Positions 1 through 6,252 of a DNA stretch of 11,087 nucleotides are shown here, in pieces. The stretch is taken from contig JAFGPU010000086.1 of the NCBI GenBank assembly GCA_016936035.1, forward strand, positions 1 through 11,087. The letters are read 5' to 3'. Position numbers and translations under genes: made by a program. The stretch comes from Acidimicrobiales bacterium (GTDB lineage Bacteria; Actinomycetota; Acidimicrobiia; Acidimicrobiales; VFJN01). How positions within the stretch are numbered: the first letter of the stretch is position 1; every line of letters starts with the position of its first letter. The notes under the pieces are model-generated. The model worked only from the letters and a program-made list of their open reading frames with translations. It did no database searches and was not told the DNA's origin.

Positions 1-889
1 GGACGGCGGCCCGCACCTCGTCGTCGGCGTCGGACGCGGTGAGCACGCGGGTGGCGCCCGAGGACACGGGCAGGGGAGTGGTGCCGGCGGTCTCGTCGGC
101 GCCTGCGAGCCCGCCGGGGGGCGGGACGCCCAGGCGGCCGAGCGACCGGACGACGCCGGCATCGGCATCGGCCCGGCCGGTGGTGCCGACGACCACGGTG
201 GTCGGCACCCGCTCGGCGAGCGCTGCCAGCAGCTGGGCCTGGCGCCGGAGCAGGTCCTGGGGGAGGTGGACGACCAGATGGCCGAGCCGTGCGGACAGGC
301 GGTCGGCGTCGGCGTCTCGCACCTGGGCGACCGCGGCTGTCGTGAGGTCGGACTCGTCGTACCAGCCCGGCGCGAGCGCCCGGCGGGCCCGCTGGCAGAT
401 GTCGACGACGTCGCGTGCCCGCCCCGCTGCGGAGCCGAGCGCCGCCAACCCGTCGGGGGAGAGGTCGGACAGCTCGGCGAACGTGGTGACCAGTGCCCGC
501 TCGGTGGCGGGGTGGGCCGCCACGGGGGCGAACACGCCGGGGTCGTCGGCGAGGGCGCGCCGCAGTGCGGCCGCGATGACCGGCGTGGACACCGGCCGCC
601 GCCCGGCGGCCGCCAGGGCGGTGGCGCCGAGCAGCTCGGCCAGCCGGTAGACCGTGAGGAAGTCGACCGCGGCGATGCCCGCACCCCCGGTGACCACCGC
701 GCCGAGCGCGCCACCCGCGAGGAGGCGCCGCGCGGTGACGCCCACGTGGTTGCTGGGGACGACCACCGTCACCGGCGCGAGCGGCTCGCCCGCCTTGGCG
801 GCGGCGACCGCGTCGCGCAGCGCCAATAGCGCCGGGCGACCGTACGGGGTGGTGACGACCTCGATGGGCACGGGCGCCAGGCTAGGCAC
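1..889 (-). CDS. AddB/RecB-like PD-(D/E)XK nuclease-family protein, N-terminal part (cut by window edge)
   Basis: The minus strand is open from a GTG at 889-887 to the window edge, giving 296 codons with no stop. Near the N-terminus it reads VTVVVPSNHVGVTARRLL (about residues 40-57), then GIAAVDFLTVYRLAELL (71-87). A strand-like TVVVGTTGRADAD follows at 231-243, and RVLTASDADDEVRAAV ends the visible part (281-296). This order matches the degenerate helicase half of actinobacterial AddB-like proteins, whose C-terminus carries a PD-(D/E)XK nuclease and often an Fe-S cluster; those parts lie outside the window. The family acts in double-strand-break end processing, usually with a UvrD/AddA-type helicase partner that is not visible here. 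An in-frame GTG at 871 is an alternative start, and no clear ribosome binding site precedes either. It lies 105 bp downstream of the YihY gene on the same strand. The family call rests on remembered motif resemblance, so it is moderate. Confidence 0.66.
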   Translation of the reverse strand, partial: MPSLAPVPIEVVTTPYGRPALLALRDAVAAAKAGEPLAPVTVVVPSNHVGVTARRLLAGGALGAVVTGGAGIAAVDFLTVYRLAELLGATALAAAGRRPVSTPVIAAALRRALADDPGVFAPVAAHPATERALVTTFAELSDLSPDGLAALGSAAGRARDVVDICQRARRALAPGWYDESDLTTAAVAQVRDADADRLSARLGHLVVHLPQDLLRRQAQLLAALAERVPTTVVVGTTGRADADAGVVRSLGRLGVPPPGGLAGADETAGTTPLPVSSGATRVLTASDADDEVRAAV

Positions 890-994
890 GGTGTGTGACA
901 GTTTCGGGCGACCCGCCCTGGCCTGCCTCTCACGCCGGGTCCTCGGCCTGCCGGCCAGGCGTCGCGCCCGCCGGGCGTCGCCGGCCGATGCCGG

Positions 995-1966
995 TCAGCC
1001 GGGCGACTCCACGTCGCGCGCCACCCCCGGGTCGTCTCCGGCGGGGGTCTCGGCGCGTGGCTCCTCCGGTTCGTCGTCGGCGCGGGTCTCGGCGACCGCG
1101 CCGCCGCGCGTGGCCTGCGACGGCAGCTCGCCCTCGATGCGGGGCACCTCGATGTCGACGGTGACAGTGCCATGGCTCTGCTCGTGCCGCACCACATTCA
1201 ACGCCGACGCGTACACCACCAGCCGGGACGCGAGGGCCAGCCAGGCGAGGACGGCGAACACGACGCCCAGCGAGCCGTAGAGCGCGGAGGCCGAGCTCAC
1301 CGCCCGGGGCACGTACAGGCCGCCGAGCAGCTTGAGCGCCTCCAACCCGACGCCTCCGGCGACGGCGCCCGGCAGGTGGTCGGACCACGGCAGAGCGACG
1401 TTGGTCAACGCCCGGAACATCCACAGGAACAGCGCCACGTCCAGTACCAGGCCGAGCGCCACGGTAGGGACGACGGCGGGGCCGGGCAGCGCTGCCATCA
1501 CCGGCGCGAGCGCCATCGACGCCAGGAACAGCAGGCCGGCCCCGGCGAGCCAGATCACGTCGACGAGCTTGGCCTTCCACCCTGGCCGCCCGGTGACCTG
1601 CCAGGTGGCGTCGAGCGCGTGGCCCAGCGCGCCGACGACGGCGAGGCCCGCCCACAGGAGGCCCGCCAGGCCCACGACCGAGGCTGTCCGCCTGCTGCGC
1701 TCGGCGTTCTCGATGGCGTCCACCACCTGGTCCGCGGCGCGACCCGTCAGCCCGAGCTGGTCGACGACCTCGGGAGCGAAGTCGGTGTCGCTCGCGGAGA
1801 GCACGCCCAGGACGGCGATCCCGACCAGGAGGAGCGGGAACAACGACAGGAACCCGGCGAGGGCGATCGACGACGCCAGCGGGCCCCCGCCGATGTCGCG
1901 CACCCGCTCGTGGACGGCGAGCGGCCCCGCGAGCCACGGGAACCGGTCACGGAGCCGGTCGAGCAC
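995..1966 (-). CDS. YihY/BrkB-family (UPF0761) inner-membrane protein
   Basis: A 323-residue polytopic membrane protein with about six hydrophobic segments (roughly residues 30-57, 95-117, 136-157, 165-187, 198-218 and 229-257). The N-terminal SSIALAGFLSLFPLLLVGIAV and the late YGSLGVVFAVLAWLALASRL are family hallmarks. BrkB was once called a ribonuclease (RNase BN) by mistake; the real role of the family is unknown, with proposals of transport or envelope function. After the last helix comes a hydrophilic tail (about 265-323) rich in Asp, Glu, Pro and Arg, presumably cytoplasmic and disordered. The GTG start at 1966 is supported by GAGGTG five bases upstream and by the family's usual N-terminus. 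It is divergent from uppS across 79 bp and co-directional with the downstream AddB-like gene. Family confidence is high; function is unknown. Confidence 0.92.
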   Translation of the reverse strand: MLDRLRDRFPWLAGPLAVHERVRDIGGGPLASSIALAGFLSLFPLLLVGIAVLGVLSASDTDFAPEVVDQLGLTGRAADQVVDAIENAERSRRTASVVGLAGLLWAGLAVVGALGHALDATWQVTGRPGWKAKLVDVIWLAGAGLLFLASMALAPVMAALPGPAVVPTVALGLVLDVALFLWMFRALTNVALPWSDHLPGAVAGGVGLEALKLLGGLYVPRAVSSASALYGSLGVVFAVLAWLALASRLVVYASALNVVRHEQSHGTVTVDIEVPRIEGELPSQATRGGAVAETRADDEPEEPRAETPAGDDPGVARDVESPG

Positions 1967-1971
1967 GGGCG

Positions 1972-1977
1972 CACCTC
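1972..1977 (-). promoter_or_regulatory. Shine-Dalgarno site for the YihY gene
   Basis: GAGGTG on the minus strand sits five bases before the GTG at 1966. It is one of the few recognisable ribosome binding sites here, since several other genes look leaderless. It supports the GTG start for a gene with no nearby ATG. Confidence 0.6.
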
Positions 1978-2011
1978 GTCGCTGCGGGAGCCGGGGGCAG
2001 GGTCACCACAC

Positions 2012-2040
2012 CAACCCCTTACCCCGTAGCGGGTAGGTTG
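2012..2040. promoter_or_regulatory. Interrupted dyad over the uppS promoter region
   Basis: In the divergent YihY/uppS gap, CAACC (2012-2016) and TACCC (2020-2024) are complementary to GGGTA (2031-2035) and GGTTG (2036-2040). This gives ten pairs with a 3-nt bulge (2017-2019) and a 6-nt loop (2025-2030). The right arm contains TAGGTT (2034-2039), a TANNNT -10-like box six bases before the uppS GTG. A protein bound to the dyad would cover that promoter. Operator function is inference; a short transcript hairpin is the alternative. Confidence 0.35.
2034..2039 (+). promoter_or_regulatory. Putative -10 box of uppS-recO (leaderless type)
   Basis: TAGGTT fits TANNNT and ends six bases before the GTG at 2046, so transcription would begin at or next to the start codon. 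There is no good Shine-Dalgarno sequence in the same stretch, and no convincing -35 hexamer is seen. The same geometry occurs before other genes in this window. Confidence 0.45.
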
Positions 2041-2045
2041 CGCAG

Positions 2046-2777
2046 GTGACCCCCGACGGCATCGATCCCGAGCGCATCCCCGTCCACGTCGCCTGCGTCA
2101 TGGACGGCAACGGGCGGTGGGCCGAGCGCCGGGGGCTGCCCCGCACCGACGGCCACGCGGCTGGTGAGCAGGCCCTGCTCGACACCGTGGACGGCGCGCT
2201 CGAGCTGGGCACCCAGTGGTTGACCGTCTACGCCTTCTCGACCGAGAACTGGCGGCGCCCCGCCGACGAGGTGCGCTACCTGATGGGGTTCAACGAGTCG
2301 CTGCTGATGCGCCGGCGCGACGAGCTGCACGCCAAGGGCGTGCGGGTGCGGTTCATCGGCCGGCGCGACTGGCGCGTGCCCCGCCGGGTGCTGCGCCGCA
2401 TGGACGAGGCGGTCGAGCTGACGCGCGGCAACCGGCGCATGACCCTGACGCTGGCGTTCAACTACGGGGGCCGGGCCGAGATCATCGACGCCGTGCGGTC
2501 GATGCTCGCCGAGGGCACGTCTCCCGACAAGATCACCGAGAAGCGCCTGCGCAAGCACCTGTACGCGCCCGACATGCCCGATCCCGACGTGGTCGTGCGC
2601 ACGTCGGGCGAGTACCGCATCTCCAACTTCCTGCTGTGGGAGCTGGCCTACAGCGAGCTGGTGTTCACCGACGTGCTCTGGCCCGACTTCCGGCGCGAGC
2701 ACCTGTTCGAGGCCGTGCGCGAGTTCCAGCACCGCGACCGCCGCTTCGGCGGCGTGCAGGCGCGCGGGACGGCCTGA
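2046..2777 (+). CDS. uppS: Undecaprenyl diphosphate synthase (cis-prenyltransferase)
   Basis: A 243-residue cis-prenyltransferase. It condenses isopentenyl diphosphate with an allylic diphosphate to make the polyprenyl diphosphate carrier used for peptidoglycan and other wall polymers, at the cytoplasmic face of the membrane. Family motifs are in order: VACVMDGNGRWAERRG (15-30) with the catalytic Asp20, GHAAG (36-40), the substrate loop TVYAFSTENW (60-69), FNYGGRAEI (138-146), and RTSGEYRISNFLLWELAYSE (185-204) with the diphosphate-binding arginines and serine. Length is typical. The GTG start is the only candidate that keeps the short usual N-terminus ahead of the first motif, and TAGGTT precedes it by six bases. 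recO begins seven bases after the stop, so the two are probably cotranscribed. Product chain length (C50 decaprenyl versus C55) cannot be read from the sequence; actinobacteria use either. Confidence 0.96.
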   Translation: MTPDGIDPERIPVHVACVMDGNGRWAERRGLPRTDGHAAGEQALLDTVDGALELGTQWLTVYAFSTENWRRPADEVRYLMGFNESLLMRRRDELHAKGVRVRFIGRRDWRVPRRVLRRMDEAVELTRGNRRMTLTLAFNYGGRAEIIDAVRSMLAEGTSPDKITEKRLRKHLYAPDMPDPDVVVRTSGEYRISNFLLWELAYSELVFTDVLWPDFRREHLFEAVREFQHRDRRFGGVQARGTA

Positions 2778-2784
2778 GGCCCGC

Positions 2785-3504
2785 ATGGCGCTGTACCACG
2801 ACCGCGGCGTGGTGCTGCGCACCTACAAGCTCGGCGAGGCCGACCGCATCGTCGTGTTCCTGACGCGGGGGCACGGCAAGGTGCGGGCCGTGGCCAAGGG
2901 CGTCCGCAAGACCAAGAGCCGCTTCGGGGGCCGCCTCGAGCCGGCCAGCCACGTCGACCTGCTGTTCTACGAAGGCCGGAGCGACCTCGACATCGTGTCG
3001 CAGGCCGAGACCGTCGACCACTTCCGCCGCCTCCGCGACGACCTCGACCGCCTGGGTCGGGCGATCGCCCTGCTGGAGGCCGCCGACCAGCTCGCGCTCG
3101 AGCGCGAGGCGAACGCGCGGCTGTACGACATGCTCGTCGGTGCGCTGCGGGCGCTGGCCGATCAGGACGCTCCGCTGGTGGTGCCGGGGTTCCTGCTCAA
3201 GGCGCTGGCGCTCGAAGGGTTCCGCCCCCACGTCGAGAGCTGCGTCGCGTGCGGCAGCGGGGGGCCGCTGGTGTCGTGGGCGTTCGAGGAGGGTGGCCTG
3301 CGCTGCGCCACGCACCGCCAGGGCCCGGCGGTCAGCGCAGATGTGGTGGTGGTGCTGCAGGACATGCTCGGCGGCCGGTTGGGCGCCGCGCTCGCCGAGA
3401 CCCGGGGGCCGGTGGTGTCGGAGGTCGACCACCTGGTGGTGCGGGCGTTCGAGCACCACCTCGAGCGTCGCCTCCGTTCAGCCGGCGCGCTGCACCGGGG
3501 CTGA
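2785..3504 (+). CDS. recO: DNA repair protein RecO
   Basis: A 239-residue RecO. It binds single-stranded DNA and, with RecR (and RecF), helps load RecA onto SSB-coated DNA during gap and break repair. The N-terminal OB-fold signature is clear: DRGVVLRTYKLGEADRIVVF (6-25), then GKVRAVAKGVRKTKSRFGGR (31-50) and LEPASHVDLLFYEG (51-64). A helical region follows. The zinc-site region has Cys153-x2-Cys156 and Cys174-x2-His177, so the fourth ligand position appears to be His where many homologues have Cys. The ATG follows the uppS stop by seven bases, and TGAGG at that stop can serve as a ribosome binding site. It is probably translated from the uppS transcript. The C-terminus ends in a terminator-like hairpin shared with the convergent RDD gene. 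Confidence 0.95.
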   Translation: MALYHDRGVVLRTYKLGEADRIVVFLTRGHGKVRAVAKGVRKTKSRFGGRLEPASHVDLLFYEGRSDLDIVSQAETVDHFRRLRDDLDRLGRAIALLEAADQLALEREANARLYDMLVGALRALADQDAPLVVPGFLLKALALEGFRPHVESCVACGSGGPLVSWAFEEGGLRCATHRQGPAVSADVVVVLQDMLGGRLGAALAETRGPVVSEVDHLVVRAFEHHLERRLRSAGALHRG

Positions 3505-3525
3505 ACCCCGGATGGCGGGGCTCAG
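3501..3525. terminator. Bidirectional terminator-like hairpin between recO and the RDD gene
   Basis: CTGAACCCCG (3501-3510), loop GATGG (3511-3515), and CGGGGCTCAG (3516-3525) form a ten-pair stem with one imperfect position (3505/3521). That position is A-C in the plus-strand RNA and G-U in the minus-strand RNA. The recO TGA (3502-3504) and the RDD stop (TCA at 3522-3524) sit opposite each other in the stem. No U-tract follows, as is common in GC-rich actinobacteria. A competing CCGGGG/CCCCGG hairpin (3495-3511) overlaps it. Confidence 0.5.
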
Positions 3526-4691
3526 AGCGGCTTCCACTCGCGCGTGCCCTCGTCCCAGCCGAGCCACTTGCTGCGGTTGGGGTCCCACACGATGTATGTG
3601 CCCCGTGCCGCGTCCCACTGCGGCTCGTAGCCGCTGGGCGCCGGCTGGGCGGCAGGGCCGGCCGCCGCCTGCGGGGGCTGCACGCCGGGCGGCGGCTCGG
3701 AGCCGCCCGGACCCGCCGAGGGCGCGGTGGCCGCAGGGCCGGCATCGCTGACGGACCTGCTGCCGGGTGCCGAGGCCTGGTCAGGGGGCTGGTCCCCTGG
3801 CGGTCGGCCGGTCGACGGCGTGGCGCCGGGCGCGCCCGCGGGCGGGGCGGGACGCTGCTCGCCCGAGAGTGCGGTAGGAGGATGCTCGCCCGACGGTGCG
3901 CCGGGCCCTCCCGGGGGTGGGAAGCCCCCGGACGGCTGGCCCGTCCAGGCGCCGGGCGGCTGGGCCTGCTGGGGCTGGCCCGGGGCGCCCCATCCGGGGG
4001 GCTGCCCTGTCGGGGGGCCACCGGGCGGCGGGCCCCAGCCCTGGGGGGCGCCGTAGGGGCCGGCCGCGCCCGGGTAGCCGCCGGTCGCGGCCGTGGTCAT
4101 GCCCGGCACGGCGACGGGACCGGAGTGCTGCTTGCCGACGACGAACGTCTTGGCTGCCATGTCGCCCACGCGACGATGGCCCTTGGTGCTGAGGCCGGTG
4201 ATGAAGCCGACGAGCGGCAGGCACCACGGGGCGCTGTCGACCACCCACAGGATGGTGCGCAGGATCGACTTGCCGAAGCCGGGTGAGGCGCCCTGCTCGT
4301 CGACGACCTTGACCCCGAACAGCGCCTTGCCGGGGGTGATGCCCTTGGCCCCCTGGAGGGCGCTGTAGAGCAGGACGACGGCGAGCCACACCACCAGCTG
4401 GATCGCCACGTCACCGGCCTCGGTCACATACGCGCGGTCGCCGAACTCGAGGCAGCCGACGGCGTCGAAGTCCTCCCGGAGGACGGTGCAGGCGTCGTCG
4501 GTGCCGGAGGTGTCGTAGTACTCGGCCAGCGGGCTGAGCGGCGTCGGCCCCACGAACGCCATGATCAGCATGTAGAGGAGGAAGTCGACCACCACCGCGC
4601 CGATGCGGCGCCCCATGACGGCGGTCGGGTCGGACGCCGCCGACGGGGGGTATCCGGGGGTCGCCGCGGGGAACGGCTGGTAGGCGCTCAC
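3522..4691 (-). CDS. RDD-family membrane protein with Pro/Gly-rich tail and C-terminal Trp decapeptide repeats
   Basis: A 389-residue protein. The RDD domain spans about residues 24-186. It has MGRRIGAVVVDFLLYMLIM (26-44; first helix with the family Arg and Asp), a Cys-containing extracytoplasmic loop (Cys68, Cys80), a second helix (96-112), QGAKGITPGKALFGVKVVDE (113-132), a third helix (about 147-166), and the closing RRVGDMAAKTFVV (173-185). RDD proteins are poorly characterised; some are proposed ion exchangers. Residues 190-357 are low-complexity Pro/Gly/Ala/Gln, probably disordered and cytoplasmic. The last 31 residues form three tandem Trp-rich decapeptides. The GTG at 4691 begins SAYQPFPAATPGYPP just before the domain. 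The frame stays open upstream to 4946, but that part lies antisense to glyS and its promoter and has no domain. TAGAAC seven bases before the GTG is a weak -10 candidate. The gene is divergent from glyS and convergent with recO. Confidence 0.86.
   Translation of the reverse strand: MSAYQPFPAATPGYPPSAASDPTAVMGRRIGAVVVDFLLYMLIMAFVGPTPLSPLAEYYDTSGTDDACTVLREDFDAVGCLEFGDRAYVTEAGDVAIQLVVWLAVVLLYSALQGAKGITPGKALFGVKVVDEQGASPGFGKSILRTILWVVDSAPWCLPLVGFITGLSTKGHRRVGDMAAKTFVVGKQHSGPVAVPGMTTAATGGYPGAAGPYGAPQGWGPPPGGPPTGQPPGWGAPGQPQQAQPPGAWTGQPSGGFPPPGGPGAPSGEHPPTALSGEQRPAPPAGAPGATPSTGRPPGDQPPDQASAPGSRSVSDAGPAATAPSAGPGGSEPPPGVQPPQAAAGPAAQPAPSGYEPQWDAARGTYIVWDPNRSKWLGWDEGTREWKPL
3528..3617 (-). repeat. Three tandem decapeptide repeats at the RDD protein C-terminus
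   Basis: Residues 359-388 divide exactly into WDAARGTYIV, WDPNRSKWLG and WDEGTREWKP, followed by a final Leu. Each unit starts Trp-Asp and has Tyr or Trp at position 8; Arg is at position 5 in the first two units. The regular 10-residue register after a long disordered linker suggests a small binding module. It loosely recalls aromatic octamer repeats (OCRE) and the W-D-G-x-x-W core of DUF2510, but I do not claim homology. Confidence 0.75.
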
Positions 4692-4698
4692 GGCGCTC

Positions 4699-4704
4699 GT
4701 TCTA
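4699..4704 (-). promoter_or_regulatory. Weak candidate -10 box for the RDD gene
   Basis: On the minus strand TAGAAC lies seven bases before the GTG at 4691, at leaderless spacing. The last base is C instead of T, so the match to TANNNT is incomplete. An alternative reading is that part of AACGAG here is a poor ribosome binding site. Confidence 0.25.
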
Positions 4705-4744
4705 GCACCCCGCAGACCGCCGGCGTCGTGCACGGCCCTGTCAT

Positions 4745-4763
4745 CCCCGAGCGGGGTGCGGGG
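4745..4763 (+). repeat. Copy 1 of a 19-bp duplicated element upstream of glyS
   Basis: CCCCGAGCGGGGTGCGGGG matches the sequence at 4784-4802 at 17 of 19 positions, 39 bp apart. The two differences (G versus A at 4751, G versus T at 4758) reduce the internal dyad of this copy to CCCCG/CGGGG. It lies in the 142-bp divergent RDD/glyS gap, so it could affect either gene. Confidence 0.55.
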
Positions 4764-4777
4764 GGTCACGGGCCCGC

Positions 4778-4808
4778 CGACGACCCCGAACGGGGTTCGG
4801 GGTCGTCG
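4778..4808. promoter_or_regulatory. 14-bp perfect dyad next to the glyS promoter (contains copy 2 of the 19-bp element)
   Basis: Positions 4778-4791 are perfectly complementary to 4795-4808, leaving a 3-base loop GGG. The second copy of the 19-bp element (4784-4802) forms its core. The right arm covers the expected -35 region of the glyS -10 box at 4820-4825. Because both flanking genes point away, it is not placed like a terminator; a repressor operator is the simplest reading. The dyad is directly visible, while the role is inference. Confidence 0.55.
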
Positions 4809-4819
4809 ACCGGGGTCCG

Positions 4820-4825
4820 TACACT
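4820..4825 (+). promoter_or_regulatory. Putative -10 box of glyS (leaderless type)
   Basis: TACACT fits TANNNT and ends eight bases before the glyS ATG at 4834. The intervening GGACCGCC contains no Shine-Dalgarno sequence, so a start of transcription at or near the A of ATG is likely. No clear -35 hexamer is seen; that region is occupied by the dyad. Confidence 0.5.
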
Positions 4826-4833
4826 GGACCGCC

Positions 4834-6234
4834 ATGTCCGAGGCCCCCGCTCCCGAGATGTCCGCCCCCGATCCGGCCGCCGCCGAGTCGGGTGGCGCGG
4901 GCGCGCCCGACCCTGCCCTGTTCGACAAGGTCGTCAACCTGTGCAAGCGGCGGGGCTTCGTGTTCCCCTCGGCCGAGATCTACGGCGGCTTCCGCTCCAC
5001 CTACGACTACGGCCCGGTCGGCGTGCTGCTGCTGCGCAACGTCAAGGACGCCTGGTGGCGGTCGATGGTGCAGCTGCGCCACGACGTCGTGGGCCTCGAC
5101 GCCGCCATCCTGTCGCCGCCCGCCGTGTGGGAGGCCTCCGGCCACCTCAAGAACTTCACCGATCCGCTCGTCGACTGCCGGGTGTGCCGCGAGCGGTTCC
5201 GGCTCGACAAGCTCGACGACCCCGAGGTGTGCCCCAACTGCGGCGCCAAGCAGAGCTTCACCGAGGCCCGCCAGTTCAACCTCATGTTCAAGACGTTCGC
5301 CGGCCCCGTCGAGGGCGCCGGCGCCGACGTGTACCTGCGGCCCGAGACCGCCCAGGGCATGTTCACCAACTTCAAGAACGTGCTCGAGACCAGCCGCAAG
5401 CGGCCGCCGTTCGGCATCGCCCAGGTGGGCAAGTCGTTCCGCAACGAGATCACGCCCGGCAACTTCGTGTTCCGCACCCGCGAGTTCGAGCAGATGGAGA
5501 TGGAGTACTTCGTGCCGCCCGCCGAGAGCGCCCGGTGGTACGAGTACTGGTGCGCCGAGCGCATGAACTGGTACCTCGATCACGGCATGCCGTCCGACAA
5601 GCTGCGCCTGCGTGCGCACGACACCGACGAGCTGTCGCACTACTCGTCGGCGACGAGCGACGTCGAGTTCCTGTTCCCCTGGGGCTGGGACGAGCTCGAG
5701 GGCATCGCCAACCGCGGCGACTACGACCTGCGCCAGCACCAGCAGCACTCGGGCGAGAGGCTCGAGTACTTCGACCAGGCCGCGGGCGAGCGCTACCTGC
5801 CGCACGTCATCGAGCCGGCGGCGGGGGCCACGCGAACGGCGATGGCCTTCCTGATGGCGGCCTACGACGAGGAAGAGGTGGCCCGCGAGGGGCAGGGCAA
5901 GGGCGAGGTCCGCACGGTCCTGCGCCTGCACCCGCGCATCGCCCCCTACAAGGTGGCCGTGCTGCCGCTGTCGAAGAAGCCCGAGTTGCAGGCCCCGGCG
6001 ACCGAGGTGCTCGGCCTGCTGCAGCCGCACCTCATGTGCGACTACGACGAGACCCAGGCCATCGGCCGCCGCTACCGGCGCCAGGACGAGCTGGGCACGC
6101 CGTTCTGCGTGACGGTCGACTTCGACACGCTCGACGACCGCGCCGTGACGGTGCGCGACCGCGACTCGATGGCCCAGGACCGCGTGCCCATCGACGCGCT
6201 GCTCGACCACCTGCGCGCCCGCCTCGACACCTGA
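4834..6234 (+). CDS. glyS: Glycine--tRNA ligase (class II, single-chain dimeric type)
   Basis: A 466-residue glycyl-tRNA synthetase of the alpha-2 type. It charges tRNA-Gly with glycine using ATP in the cytoplasm. The N-terminus has LCKRRGFVFPSAEIYGGF (36-53) and YDYGPVG (57-63). An insertion carries a likely zinc site, Cys115-x2-Cys118 and Cys133-x2-Cys136. Next come RPETAQGMFTNFKNVLETSR (169-188) and the class II motif 2 region, FRNEITPGNFVFRTREFEQM (202-221). Motif 3 is VIEPAAGATRTAMAFLMAAY (325-344) with Arg334. The anticodon-binding domain runs from about 365 to the end (YKVAVLPLSKKPE, GRRYRRQDELGTPFCVTVD). The ATG at 4834 is chosen over an in-frame start at 4756, because the upstream stretch would translate the dyad and the -10 box TACACT lies eight bases before this ATG. 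The first 28 residues are Ala/Pro/Glu-rich and likely unstructured. It is divergent from the RDD gene and convergent with the ArfB gene 18 bp away. Confidence 0.96.
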   Translation: MSEAPAPEMSAPDPAAAESGGAGAPDPALFDKVVNLCKRRGFVFPSAEIYGGFRSTYDYGPVGVLLLRNVKDAWWRSMVQLRHDVVGLDAAILSPPAVWEASGHLKNFTDPLVDCRVCRERFRLDKLDDPEVCPNCGAKQSFTEARQFNLMFKTFAGPVEGAGADVYLRPETAQGMFTNFKNVLETSRKRPPFGIAQVGKSFRNEITPGNFVFRTREFEQMEMEYFVPPAESARWYEYWCAERMNWYLDHGMPSDKLRLRAHDTDELSHYSSATSDVEFLFPWGWDELEGIANRGDYDLRQHQQHSGERLEYFDQAAGERYLPHVIEPAAGATRTAMAFLMAAYDEEEVAREGQGKGEVRTVLRLHPRIAPYKVAVLPLSKKPELQAPATEVLGLLQPHLMCDYDETQAIGRRYRRQDELGTPFCVTVDFDTLDDRAVTVRDRDSMAQDRVPIDALLDHLRARLDT

Positions 6235-6252
6235 GGTCTGCGGCGCGGGCGG

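Noticed and set aside
890..994. Several short GC hairpins and a repeated GGCGTCGC between YihY and the AddB-like gene
   Set aside because: Stems are about five pairs and overlap one another; they cannot be told from chance in sequence this GC-rich.
930..1937. Long open frames in other phases over the YihY gene (including a 335-codon minus-strand frame)
   Set aside because: They are Arg/Ala/Gly-rich shadows caused by high GC; the YihY frame has clear family motifs and membrane helices.
4778..4808. The glyS upstream dyad as an intrinsic terminator or T-box element
   Set aside because: No gene reads into it, since both neighbours diverge; it lies upstream of the likely transcription start, and no T-box sequence or specifier loop is visible.
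4756..4833. An earlier in-frame start for glyS
   Set aside because: It would translate the dyad and the TACACT promoter box; the ATG at 4834 fits the promoter and the family better.
4692..4946. An 85-codon upstream extension of the RDD reading frame
   Set aside because: It runs antisense across the glyS start and the intergenic dyad, shows no domain, and the GTG at 4691 gives a sensible RDD N-terminus.
4741..6210. A long minus-strand open frame opposite glyS
   Set aside because: Stop-poor antisense frame typical of GC-rich DNA; the translated sequence is His/Gly/Ala/Val/Leu-rich without motifs, and glyS on the other strand is certain.
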